From Ascidia mentula (taxonomy: Eukaryota; Chordata; Ascidiacea; Phlebobranchia; Ascidiidae): 64,000 bases of DNA. The stretch is taken from positions 248,001-312,000 of the forward strand of contig OX387202.1 in assembly GCA_947561715.1 (NCBI GenBank), given 5' to 3'. A program made the translations under genes and the position numbers. The notes beneath the pieces were generated by a model. It saw only the letters and a list, made by a program, of their open reading frames with translations. It was not told where the DNA came from and ran no database searches. Positions within the stretch are counted from its first letter, which is position 1; the number at the start of each line of letters is the position of its first letter. Below, in pieces: positions 21,876 to 29,746 of the stretch.

Positions 21876-22200
21876 TTTTTTAACCTAGTAGTTCACGCTC
21901 TTCAGGAAAGTAAGTAACTCATCTCTTTTTTTGGGAATTTCTCAGAACGCATAGATAAACAGTTTGGCCTTTTTGAAACTTGTCGCATTATTTTTTTGCT
22001 GCCTGCTTGTCTTGTCTGTCATTTTCGCCCTTGCTCGCGCGAGCGTCAGACCTAGAATGCCGCCTTAACCACTTTGCCTTAACAAAGCAATTTGAATGTG
22101 TTTGGCAACCACATGCGGAACGTGGTTGAAGATAGCGAATCCGCATTGCGGCGCTAACACCTACGTCGTAGAAATAAGTGTGGAGAAATAAATTGCGAGA

Positions 22201-22500
22201 GTGCAAAGATTTTGCATCCTTGGCTTCAAACTGGTAATACGGGATCAACCCAATGCACAAGGTTCCTGTGTCTTTTTCAAAGATGCCGCGGAAACTGTTT
22301 TACATCTATTTGTAAATTGCCATATATTGCAACACATTACTGGGAAAATGTATGCGATTGGCTCAGTGCTAAACTTCGTGTCCCCTTTTATTTTTCTCCT
22401 TCGCAATTACTGTTCGAAATCCACCAAAATAACAATATTTTGATGCTTTTAAATAACTTTACTTCTTGTGCTGATTTCTCGCCATTCTGTTAAACCTTTT
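22201..22500 (+). mobile_element. LINE ORF2 C-terminal relic, plus strand
   Basis: On the plus strand, in two frames, the segments CVFFKDAAETVLHLFVNC and HYWENVCDWLSAKL resemble the zf-RVT-type end of ORF2 seen at 18413-18739, but from a different LINE and on the opposite strand. A frame change at about 22325 separates them. No other part of the element was identified. Confidence 0.6.
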
Positions 22501-22592
22501 TTTGACCACACCGGGATTTGAACCCAGGATATCCAGGCCACGAATTGGATCTATGGGTATAGGGTGCGTTACAAATTGACCAGACCAACTCC
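22497..22592 (-). repeat. tRNA-derived SINE-like sequence
   Basis: On the minus strand a B-box/T-arm-like CCTGGGTTCAAATCCCGG is followed by an A-rich end (plus-strand run of T at about 22496-22504). The plus-strand motif GGGATTTGAACCCAGGA is the usual signature. It is related to the better preserved copy at 23007-23127. Confidence 0.55.
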
Positions 22593-22874
22593 AAATATCA
22601 AAAGAGGAAAATTTTTATGACTCATTTTTAATTTTGCTCCAAAGTCTTTTTGCTACAATTTATCTCAATCCGTCAAACTCTTTGACTAAAAACCTCCAAC
22701 ATCACCCACAAACTGCGACACATTCCTTAAAATCACCAAGGCAACAACCTGTCCACCTGTGCTTATTCAACCGAACAATTGACATCAAGAACTTTTCGGC
22801 CGGAGAATTTTTTTGGTAGAAATAATGAAATGAAGTTTTATATAATGTTAAACCAACATGCGCAAATAAAATAC

Positions 22875-22935
22875 GATCTTCATTCAAATAAAATCCCTGG
22901 GTTCGAATCCCAGTCGAAGGGAAAAGCAGGAAAGT
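22875..22935 (+). repeat. tRNA T-arm-like sequence, plus strand
   Basis: CTGGGTTCGAATCCCAG forms a perfect 5-bp T stem with a 7-nt TTCGAAT loop at about 22898-22914, a RNA polymerase III B-box. No matching A-box or acceptor stem is convincing upstream, so this is a SINE or tRNA relic rather than a tRNA gene. Confidence 0.5.
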
Positions 22936-23006
22936 TGTTCTTCATTATTTCTTCAATCCACGATTCGAAGGGATCCTTCCTTCCATGACGTCACACGACC
23001 ATGAAA

Positions 23007-23127
23007 TGTTTTTTTTTTTTTTTTACCACACCGGGATTTGAACCCAGGACATCCTGGACACGAATCCCGATCAGTTTTTTTTTTCCTTGGTATATGGGTC
23101 GGGCGCTTGACCAAAGCTGCCAATCAC
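23007..23127 (-). repeat. tRNA-derived SINE with A box, B box and poly(A)
   Basis: Reading the minus strand from 23127: an A-box-like TTTGGTCAAGCGCCCG, an A-rich run, then the B-box GGGTTCAAATCCC, and a poly(A) tail (plus-strand run of about 18 T at 23008-23025). The spacing is longer than in a tRNA because of the inner A run. It is a plausible polymerase III SINE that would be mobilised by a LINE. Confidence 0.6.
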
Positions 23128-24013
23128 CCGCCCACGACCATGAAATGTTTACGACCATGAAATGTTTCATAAACTATCATTGAAAGCCAGACTCACTACC
23201 GCCTTCGTGTGGCCGCTATATTCCCGTTTAACTTCTCCCTTCTCGATATTCCACAACCTCGCAACGCAATCTGACGAAGCTGGAGGGGAAAATATGGGAT
23301 TGTGGGAAATTATTGACCAACGAAACTCACACAAAATATAATGGGAAAATGTATTTCACCACAAGTGGGCGTCATTACTTTCTACAACTTATCAAACGGA
23401 ATGCTGTCGGAGAATTTCCATTAGTTCAGCATTTTCGTTATATTTGCTGCAATAACGACCAACATATGCGAGACAAACCTGTTATAATGAACTGGGAATC
23501 GGCAGAGAAATCACAATCCCACATCCATCCATGTGGGGGGTCAGCAGGATCGCTCGTCTCAAGAAAGAAGTTGGAAATGTGAAGTTTGCCAGATTTTAAC
23601 CGACTGATCAGCTGATGTTGTTGCCAGCAATCTGGAAAGAAGAATCATCTGGTAACGTAAGAAGGTGTTGTCTATGCCATACTCCACTCATACAGAAAGT
23701 AACGCGATTTCGTATAAACTGTCAGTGGTAAAATGTGTTATCTTTGTTGATAAGAAATTTATGGATGGTCGAACACAACAATAACAAACGTTACAAATAA
23801 TAAACAGTTTGTCTGTTTGCGAAATAATAAAATATCAATTAGTTCAACCAATTAAAATTGAAATATAAATATCCTTGTGTCAAACGCAGTTTATTGCAGA
23901 GAACACACGCTTCGCCAAAGAAGCGTCTTCAGTTCTAAAGTAAAACCGGAAAACAATAGTAAAATGCTGAAAATAAAATGTTAAAAACAGGCCTAACGTA
24001 GATGTTGCTGCTG
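23128..24013. other. Non-coding stretch, nothing recognised
   Basis: No convincing frame, splice-bounded exon or repeat was found. The 89-residue plus frame at 23313-23582 has no recognisable domain. Two adjacent GACCATGAAATGTTT copies (about 23139-23165) are a small direct repeat. Confidence 0.35.
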
Positions 24014-24994
24014 CTAACTACCTCTGACTAGCAATGTCAGGTGACCTACTTGCGTGGTGTAGCACAGCAGCCGCAAGCTGTATATAAAAGCGTTGGGTGT
24101 ATCACGTGATCGCAGGTAGCAACATTTTTGTCGTGGTGTCCGGGGCTTTTTAAAAGTCACTTTGGCGTTTGGCTCCAATTCTTTTTCCCTCGACGATAAA
24201 ATGACATAGGCGGGGAAGGATGTAGCCCAGTATACCAATGGATCGGCAATTTTGTGTGATTGTTGTTGGTTCTTGGGTCCAAACCTATCCTCCCAGTTTC
24301 GCGCAATGCCAATCAGTCTTTTGGTGCTTTTCGGTGGGAATTTAGACATAGCGCACTTCCTCTGTAGTCGTTTGAGACTTGCCTGGTAGTCCTCCGGTTC
24401 TTCATTTAGACAGCGCATCCTAACAGCCTCCCCATATACAATGGCTTTGAATATATGTGTGGGATGGTGTGATCTTCCGTTGATAAATATTCTCCCTTCG
24501 CTTGTCGACTTCACGAAATTCTTGGTTTCCCAACAAGGAATCATCGAAGAATAATCAAAAACTCCAGTGCACTGCCTTCTTGCGTCGTATTTATTTGTCT
24601 GAAGGTTAGTATTAGTCCGTGGTCATTAAAAACTGTTTTTAATGCGTTTTTGTGGCTTCTGTTGATCTTTCCTCATACGAGAGAAAAATTATATCGTCTG
24701 TGTAGCGTTTGAAGATTTTCGATTTTTCTAGTGTCAGTTTAATGCGGATTATAATTTCATGGATGTTGTAACCGAGACTGACTGGTTTTCTCCGGTAACT
24801 ATTCCATCTTTTTAAACGTGGTATTGACCCTTGTAGCTGGTAACGGCATTTTTCAAGCAAAGGAGTGTAAGTTCTACAATCACACCTCGAGATTGTGATC
24901 GTCCAGCAAGGGGTGTATTGCCACTGTCGTGAGCAATCTCCCGGTACTTGTGGAATGTGCTTCCCAACATTGCTGGTCTTTTGTATGTAATCAT
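24014..24994 (-). mobile_element. Penelope-like retroelement fragment, second family
   Basis: Minus frame 24860-24639 has KRYTDDIIFLSYEE, an RT catalytic Y-x-D-D block. Frame 24544-24014 continues with INGRSHHPTHIFKAIVYGEA and VRMRCL, the 'S.HP.H.K..I.YG.A.R.RR' segment that follows the RT of Penelope-like elements. Frame 24994-24812 (YKRPAMLG) resembles the segment that normally follows further downstream but here lies upstream, so two partial copies may be joined head to tail. No GIY-YIG block is visible. It is not the same family as the PLE at 25862-28236. Confidence 0.6.
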
Positions 24995-25848
24995 TGTCCT
25001 TGGTTTAATTTCTTTTTCTTTTTATGAAAGGCGTGGCATAGATTTGTCACAATCCTCACAAATCGTACATCGGTTACATTTATTTGTATGTGATATGACA
25101 TCATCGATATTGGCAAAAAAATTTCCCACCATCTCTTTTCCTTTCTGCAACTGCTTTCTTTGTAGAACTTTTTAAATTCATTTGTTCGGCCCGGTGTTGA
25201 AGCCTTGCAATCGTCGGATTGTCAGCATTAATCTCGGGTCAAAATTTACAAATCAATTATTATATTTCCATTAAAATCAAACCACAAGCATAAAGTTCTG
25301 TTGATAACACATCGTCTCATTATCTTGAACAAATAATCTAACAAACCTAGGAAGTGATTTACTCATAACCTTATTTGTTTGTTGGAGAAATAACACTGAA
25401 AGTGACCCCAATTCCTGCTCAGCATTCCCCTCAATCCTCTTACTGACTCTGAAATTACGTCAGCATTCCAATTCGGACGTCTTTACTTTGAAGGAGAAGC
25501 AACAAAAAATCTCAACAAACTCATCCCCATCCACAAACACGTGCCTTTTAGCAAAACTTTTGCGTCGTTTCGGGTTCGTTTTCTATGCATTTTGCCTCTT
25601 TTTTCCTGCTATTCTCACAGAGCCTTGCGAACTTCTTGTAAAGAGACGGCGTAATTCGCTCGTAACTCAAAGAAGCGAAGTTTAACAAAAAGTTCGCGAG
25701 TAATTTGCGCACATTTTGTTACAAACGTTCAAACGCCAAACGTTGTGTAATGCCGACCCTGATTGACAACACGCACGTGGTTCTGACCCCACAGCTTAGG
25801 TTTCTTCCATGTATTCTTGCTGTCCTTGGTTTCTCTCTTCCCCGTTAC
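24995..25848. repeat. Host segment, copy C
   Basis: From about 25060 the DNA matches 6336-6880 and 9690-10200, and then the junction region of copy B without its hAT and Harbinger insertions. It therefore contains the empty hAT site (CACGTGG at about 25774) and the empty Harbinger site (TTA at 25796-25798). It is non-coding. Confidence 0.7.
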
Positions 25849-25937
25849 GTAGAACTCGTATTGCTTAATACTGCTCTTCTGGCAAACTATTTTATTTACG
25901 ATAAGCATGTGGAGCCAATAATATGAATTTGTGTATA

Positions 25938-25990
25938 AGCTGCAGACAGATGGCCACTGTTTCGACCTAAAAGGTCTCATCAGTGCAGCT
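25938..25990 (-). ncRNA. Type I hammerhead ribozyme, unit 1
   Basis: On the minus strand: stem I strand AGCTGCA, core CTGATGA, stem II GACCT-TTT-AGGTC, core GAAA, stem III CAG...CTG, cleavage triplet GTC, stem I strand TGCAGCT. Stem I pairs perfectly over 7 bp. All conserved core bases are present. Confidence 0.92.
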
Positions 25991-26220
25991 GGTGTGACTA
26001 TCAGACGACTTTGCTGACCAAACGGCCAAGCAAAGACTTCCACTTTGTGGTGACTATACAGTCACCGTCATCCGTTGGGCACCAAACTAGGTGCAACCTT
26101 ACGGAGCAAACAAGGTGGAAACACTACGGCCAAGCAAGCTCAACCAATAGTGCCGTCAGGCCCCGTGTCACAATAATCTTATGATAAGCATGTGGAGCCA
26201 ATAATATGAATTTGTGTATA

Positions 26221-26273
26221 AGCTGCAGACAGATGGCCACTGTTTCGACCTAAAAGGTCTCATCAGTGCAGCT
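26221..26273 (-). ncRNA. Type I hammerhead ribozyme, unit 2
   Basis: Identical to the unit 1 ribozyme, exactly 283 bp away. Core CTGATGA and GAAA, 5-bp stem II, 3-bp stem III and 7-bp stem I are all intact. Confidence 0.92.
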
Positions 26274-26503
26274 GGTGTGACTATCAGACGACTTTGCAGA
26301 CCAAACGGCCAAGCAAAGACTTCCACTTTGTGGTGACTATACAGTCACCGTCATCCGTTGGGCACCAAACTAGGTGCAACCTTACGGAGCAAACAAGGTG
26401 GAAACACTACGGCCAAGCAAGCTCAACCAATAGTGCCGTCAGGCCCCGTGTCACAATAATCATATGATAAGCATGTGGAGCCAATAATATGAATTTGTGT
26501 ATA

Positions 26504-26556
26504 AGCTGCAGACAGATGGCCACTGTTTCGACCTAAAAGGTCTCATCAGTGCAGTT
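26504..26556 (-). ncRNA. Type I hammerhead ribozyme, unit 3 (one stem I change)
   Basis: Same as units 1 and 2 except that the 5' stem I strand reads AACTGCA, which loses one distal base pair with TGCAGCT. The core is intact, so cleavage is still plausible. Confidence 0.85.
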
Positions 26557-26586
26557 GGTGTGACTAAGTCGTCTGATAGTCACACC

Positions 26587-26639
26587 AGCTGCACTGATGA
26601 GACCTTTTAGGTCGAAACAGTGGCCATCTGTCTGCAGCT
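26587..26639 (+). ncRNA. Type I hammerhead ribozyme, inverted copy
   Basis: The same 53-nt ribozyme lies on the plus strand, only 30 bp after unit 3. The arms 26494-26566 and 26577-26649 form a near-perfect palindrome with a 10-bp centre, so either strand transcribed across it gives a long hairpin that would compete with ribozyme folding. Confidence 0.9.
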
Positions 26640-26656
26640 TATACACAAATATTTTA

Positions 26657-26703
26657 TTTACGTTTCTTGACGTTTCGGCTATTATGCAACAGCCTTCATC
26701 AGG
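26657..26703 (-). ncRNA. Hammerhead-like motif of the PLE 3' region
   Basis: Minus strand: CTGATGA, stem II AGGCT...AGCC, GAAA, stem III CGT...ACG and cleavage dinucleotide TA. The core, stem II and stem III are visible; a stem I partner is not convincing. Hammerheads in PLE terminal repeats are known, and this one differs in sequence from the 283-bp array. Confidence 0.65.
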
Positions 26704-26884
26704 AGGAAGAATGTAAGTTTAACAAAGTGGACACATTTGAGGCACATAAACAAAAAACTCTACAAAAGAAAGAAGAAGTAAAAAACGAAAAAGCGATAAG
26801 AGAGAGCACACCTGCACTGTATACTTATCACTAACCGCACGGTTTATCGTGCTGATGTCTATCGGCATGATTTTCTAGCAGGTG

Positions 26885-27331
26885 TCAGTACACCGGTGGA
26901 AACAGAGTTTGTTTCTTGTCATTGAGTGATGACACATGTCTGTTAATATTCAATGATTCTAAAAACATCCTCTTATATTTATCGGACTCGCGCTCCAAAA
27001 TGACTGTTCTTGAGAAGTCTATCGCATGTCCTGATTCGGCCGCATGTTGGGAAAGAGCCGTTTTTTCCTCATGGTTGTTTACGTCCCTTTGGTGCTCTTT
27101 TAACCTTGTTTTTAGTGCGCGGCCAGTTTCTCCAATATATACGCCGCTGCAACCACCGCATGGAATGCTGTAGACCACACCCCTCAGGTCGAGCTTATCG
27201 TGCGTGCGGTCTTTTGGGTGCGATATTAAGGAACGCAAGGTGACGGCCGAACGTTCAAAAACCTGAATATTAAAGTCGCCAAGCAGGCGTTTTAAAAGTT
27301 TCCGAAAGTTCAGAAATATACGGTAGTACAA
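26885..27331 (-). pseudogene. PLE GIY-YIG endonuclease domain
   Basis: The frame has GVVYSIPCGGCSGVYIGETG followed by RALKTRLKEHQRDV, the GIY-YIG nuclease core as found in Penelope-like elements (here V-V-Y...V-Y-I-G, with Arg of GETGR and the CxxC just before). Then come ALSQHAAESGHAIDF and the C-terminal block ESDKYKRMFLESLNIN, ending PPVY at the stop at 26885. It is joined to the RT part by a frameshift near 27300. The endonuclease would nick target DNA to prime reverse transcription. Confidence 0.9.
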
Positions 27332-27548
27332 CTACACCCGTAGGTTGTCCTTCATCACTTCTCCGCGTCAGGTTTCGATTATGCCGGAGAAAGGAAAGAG
27401 GATAACCGTTAGCAAGAAGCGCTTTATTAACATAACCCACATCTTGCTCGCGTTCAGCGTCATCAGTTATCAGTGATTCGGCTCGAGTATATAACGAGCG
27501 TACTACCGTCCTCTTGTGTGCGATCGGGTGCGCCGAACGAAACGACAA
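27270..27548 (-). pseudogene. PLE RT-to-endonuclease connector
   Basis: The frame begins SFRSAHPIAHKRTVVRSLYT, the 'SAHP..HKR..V..L..RA' block that follows the PLE reverse transcriptase, and continues with the long helical connector (ESLITDDAEREQDVGYVNKA). A frameshift at about 27300 moves the coding register to the endonuclease frame. Confidence 0.88.
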
Positions 27549-27745
27549 ATACGGTACACCCTTGTAGATAGAGTCCCCTGATCTTCTCTTCGAACCAGAA
27601 CATCTAAAAATGACAACTCACCCCCTCGCTCGCGCTGCATTGTGAACCCGATGCTCGGTTCAATTGAGTTAAGATGCGTGAGCAGTGACTGGACGTCATC
27701 CCGTCGCACGACCACGAATGTGTCGTCCACGTAAACAAACATGAG
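27503..27745 (-). pseudogene. PLE reverse transcriptase, C-terminal part
   Basis: FVYVDDTFVVVRRDDVQSLL carries the catalytic Y-V-D-D. It is followed by LNSIEPSIGFTMQRE and GELSFLDVLVRR, the blocks after the palm in PLE RTs. Everything upstream of the Y-V-D-D block is missing. At about 27745 the sequence turns into the inverted second copy (the plus-strand endonuclease end), so the frame that continues to 27802 is a chimera. Confidence 0.9.
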
Positions 27746-28200
27746 GAAAAACGGCTCTTTCCCAACATGCGGCCGAATCAGGACATGCGGTAGACTTCTC
27801 AAGAACAGTCATTTTTGAGCGCGAGTCCGATAAATATAAGAGGATGTTTTTAGAATCATTGAATATTAACACGCATGCGTCATCACTCAATGACAAGAAA
27901 CAAACTCTGTTTCCACCGGTGTACTGACACCTGCTAGAAAATCATGCCGATAGACATCAGCACTCCAAAAACCTCGATAAACCGTGCGGTTAATGATAAG
28001 TATACTGTGCAGGTGTGTTCTCTCTTATCGCTTTTCGTTTTTTACTTCTTCTTTCTTTTGTATCGTGTTTTGTTTATGTGCCTCAAATTGTCCACTTTGC
28101 TAAACTTACATTCTTACCTCCTGATGAAGGGCTGTTGCATAATAGCCAAACGTCGAGAAACGTAAATAAAATAGTTTGCCAGAAGAGCAGTATTAAGCAA
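27746..28200 (+). mobile_element. Inverted second copy of the PLE 3' part
   Basis: The plus strand encodes the end of the same endonuclease (CGGLLKNSHF region, then ERESDKYKRMFLESLNIN and SLNDKKQTLFPPVY), followed by the same 3' region, hammerhead-like motif and end. It is a diverged copy of minus-strand 27070-26650. Together they form a large inverted repeat of about 420 bp per arm. Confidence 0.85.
28121..28166 (+). ncRNA. Degenerate PLE hammerhead-like motif, inverted arm
   Basis: This is the plus-strand counterpart of 26657-26703. CTGATGA is kept, but the GAAA core after stem II reads CAAACG (one G lost), so the ribozyme is probably inactive. Confidence 0.55.
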
Positions 28201-28236
28201 CAAAATATGCCTGGCAGCATCAGTGATAATGTATTT

Positions 28237-29224
28237 GTAGAACTCGTATCTCTGTGTTCACGACAAAACATATGAGTTGTAAGTTTGAGTTTTCATGCCG
28301 GGTCAAATTTCCCCACAAAACCTTTCATTTTTCTTACTGATTTCAAAACACTGCAGCGTCAACAACGTAAATTTTCACAATTGTTTACAATCCACACCTA
28401 CGTCACGCTATTGTCACGTGATTGGACATTATTCTTTTCCAAGTTTGACTCATTTTGCAAAAACAGGGTTTTCCATTTTTATTTGGTTCATGACCTGTTT
28501 TTTCCCTTAGTTTCGAAGATATTTGGGGACTGAATGTTTTGAGTTGCATGCGTCAGTGTTTATACCGCAAACATTCGTGCAAACAATTGTTGTTAGAATT
28601 TCTAGTGAAAAGAAGATAACACGAATTTAAGTCTGCGGCATTAATTCGCGCGTAACACATAGGATATTTTGCCTTTCTCTTTACGTTCTCTCGCCTTGTG
28701 TTGTGTGTCGCGAATTTTGCATTGTTACACAACACAATCTGCAGAATGAAGAGCAACTCTCCTCACTGTGACGTAGAAAGACACGTCACGAACACTCTAA
28801 GTTAATTGCTTGATGTTCTGTCCAGCATTACTCCCTTGCTTACACAGTTCCGATACATTTTCGATTCAGCTTTTCGGATTGAATTTGATTTTGAGGCGAT
28901 TTCATCTGTTTTAAAGTTGTCGTATTTGTGTTTTATATTTGTCTGCTTCTATCATTTTACTCGATCAAAAAGATTTACACGTTTTATAGTTTTTTGAGGT
29001 AAAACAGATATTTGGTGAAATCAGTGCGAGGTATTTTTGGAATAAAAACTGCGAGATGCGCAGGCGCTTAATGTCGGTTGCTACTCGACGAAATAAAAAC
29101 AATGGAAGGTCAATACTTTCAACGACTTCATGTCAAATTTTCATCACCAAACATAAAGATCATATAACACCTGAAAACTGTGTTAAATTTAACAAAAGAT
29201 CACAATCGTTATTTTGTTGTTTGG
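28237..29224. repeat. Host segment, copy C continued after the PLE
   Basis: Non-coding. It matches 11330-12130 and then 12905-12960, resuming exactly at the second target-duplication copy. The gypsy element at 12149-12898 is absent here, so this is approximately the empty site for that element. Confidence 0.65.
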
Positions 29225-29482
29225 ATGGAGTTTCTTGATCTGTCCGGAAACCGTTTGACGGATGAAAGTGCTGAGTCATTGGCTGCATGTGTTCACAACA
29301 TTGAGGAGTTGGATGCTTGGGATTGTGGCTTCACACAAGCAGGGAAGAATCTCATCAGTTCAAAGTCGCGAGGAAAAGTTTCCTTTGACTTTCCATTCCA
29401 GCTTGCAGTTCCTTATGTTATTTCCGATGAAACATGTGATGTGGATTTAACTGAATATCGTGACGCTACGCTAATTCGGTGA
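29225..29482 (+). pseudogene. Terminal LRR exon, copy C, acceptor lost
   Basis: The frame encodes EFLDLSGNRLTDESAESLAA, then NIEELDAWDCGFTQAGKNLI, leucine-rich repeats of ribonuclease-inhibitor type, and continues to a TGA at 29480-29482. The protein matches the LRR consensus better than copy B (FLDLSGN against FLGLFEN). However, the dinucleotide before ATG is GG (29223-29224) where copy B has the AG acceptor, so normal splicing into this exon is doubtful. It could still be read from the ATG. Confidence 0.6.
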
Positions 29483-29746
29483 CGTAACGAGTGATGCAAT
29501 GTTAACCAGGATTTCATGAGTTTTGGTCATATAATCTTGTACCTTATAATTAAACACTTATGTGATTTCTGTCAATTTTGTTTTCTATAAACTTAATTCG
29601 TCATTTCCATGTTTTTTTTGGGCGGTTGTTGAGAAAACACAATAAATTGAGGAAAGGAAAACGACATACTGACAGAATGGCAATTACCATGTAATTGTTA
29701 ATTGACCCCCGATCTCCAATTATTCGTAACTTGTTTTTGTGGATTA

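Larger units (their letters stand above)
17981..21890 (-). mobile_element. LINE of Tx1/L1-like type, copy 2, abutting copy 1
   Basis: Same family and orientation as copy 1. Its 3' end (CAGCGTGTATGG in plus orientation, 17981) touches the truncated 5' end of copy 1 with no spacer. Parts in minus order are ORF1 (21875-21502), a basic/Cys-rich ORF1 tail (about 21420-21060), endonuclease start (20969-20733), RT linker (20675-20265), the RT start joined by a deletion to post-palm sequence (19931-19692), thumb/C-terminal pieces (19418-19170) and the zf-RVT-like C-terminus (18739-18413). The left limit near 21890 is approximate. Confidence 0.82.
25901..26650 (-). repeat. Hammerhead-bearing tandem array (retrozyme-like), 283-bp units
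   Basis: Units with a 283-bp period start at 25900, 26183 and 26466. The first two are complete and nearly identical (a few differences, e.g. TGCTGACC versus TGCAGACC). The third breaks off after its hammerhead and turns into an inverted hammerhead copy at 26567-26650. Each unit holds one minus-strand type I hammerhead and no reading frame. Cleavage between 26228/26227 and 25945/25944 would release a 283-nt RNA. The block is flanked by ATTTTATTTACG (25889-25900 and 26651-26662), a 12-bp target duplication within the PLE 3' region. This is the layout known for animal retrozymes, small circular-RNA elements thought to use PLE enzymes. Confidence 0.85.
25862..28236 (-). mobile_element. Penelope-like element with inverted arms, host target duplication
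   Basis: The element is flanked by GTAGAACTCGTAT at 25849-25861 and 28237-28249; the empty site is at 11330-11342. On the minus strand it encodes the end of an RT (27745-27503), a connector (27548-27270) and a GIY-YIG endonuclease (27331-26885), then a 3' region with a hammerhead-like motif. From about 27745 to 28200 a second copy of the endonuclease end and 3' region runs on the plus strand, head to head with the first. The outer ends are therefore inverted repeats (AGTATTAAGCA at 28190s, complemented at 25862). Such terminal copies in direct or inverted order are usual for PLEs. A 750-bp hammerhead array (25901-26650) is inserted in the left arm. Confidence 0.85.

Noticed and set aside
22875-22935. 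A functional tRNA gene
   Set aside because: Only the T arm is convincing; no cloverleaf with acceptor, D and anticodon stems could be formed.
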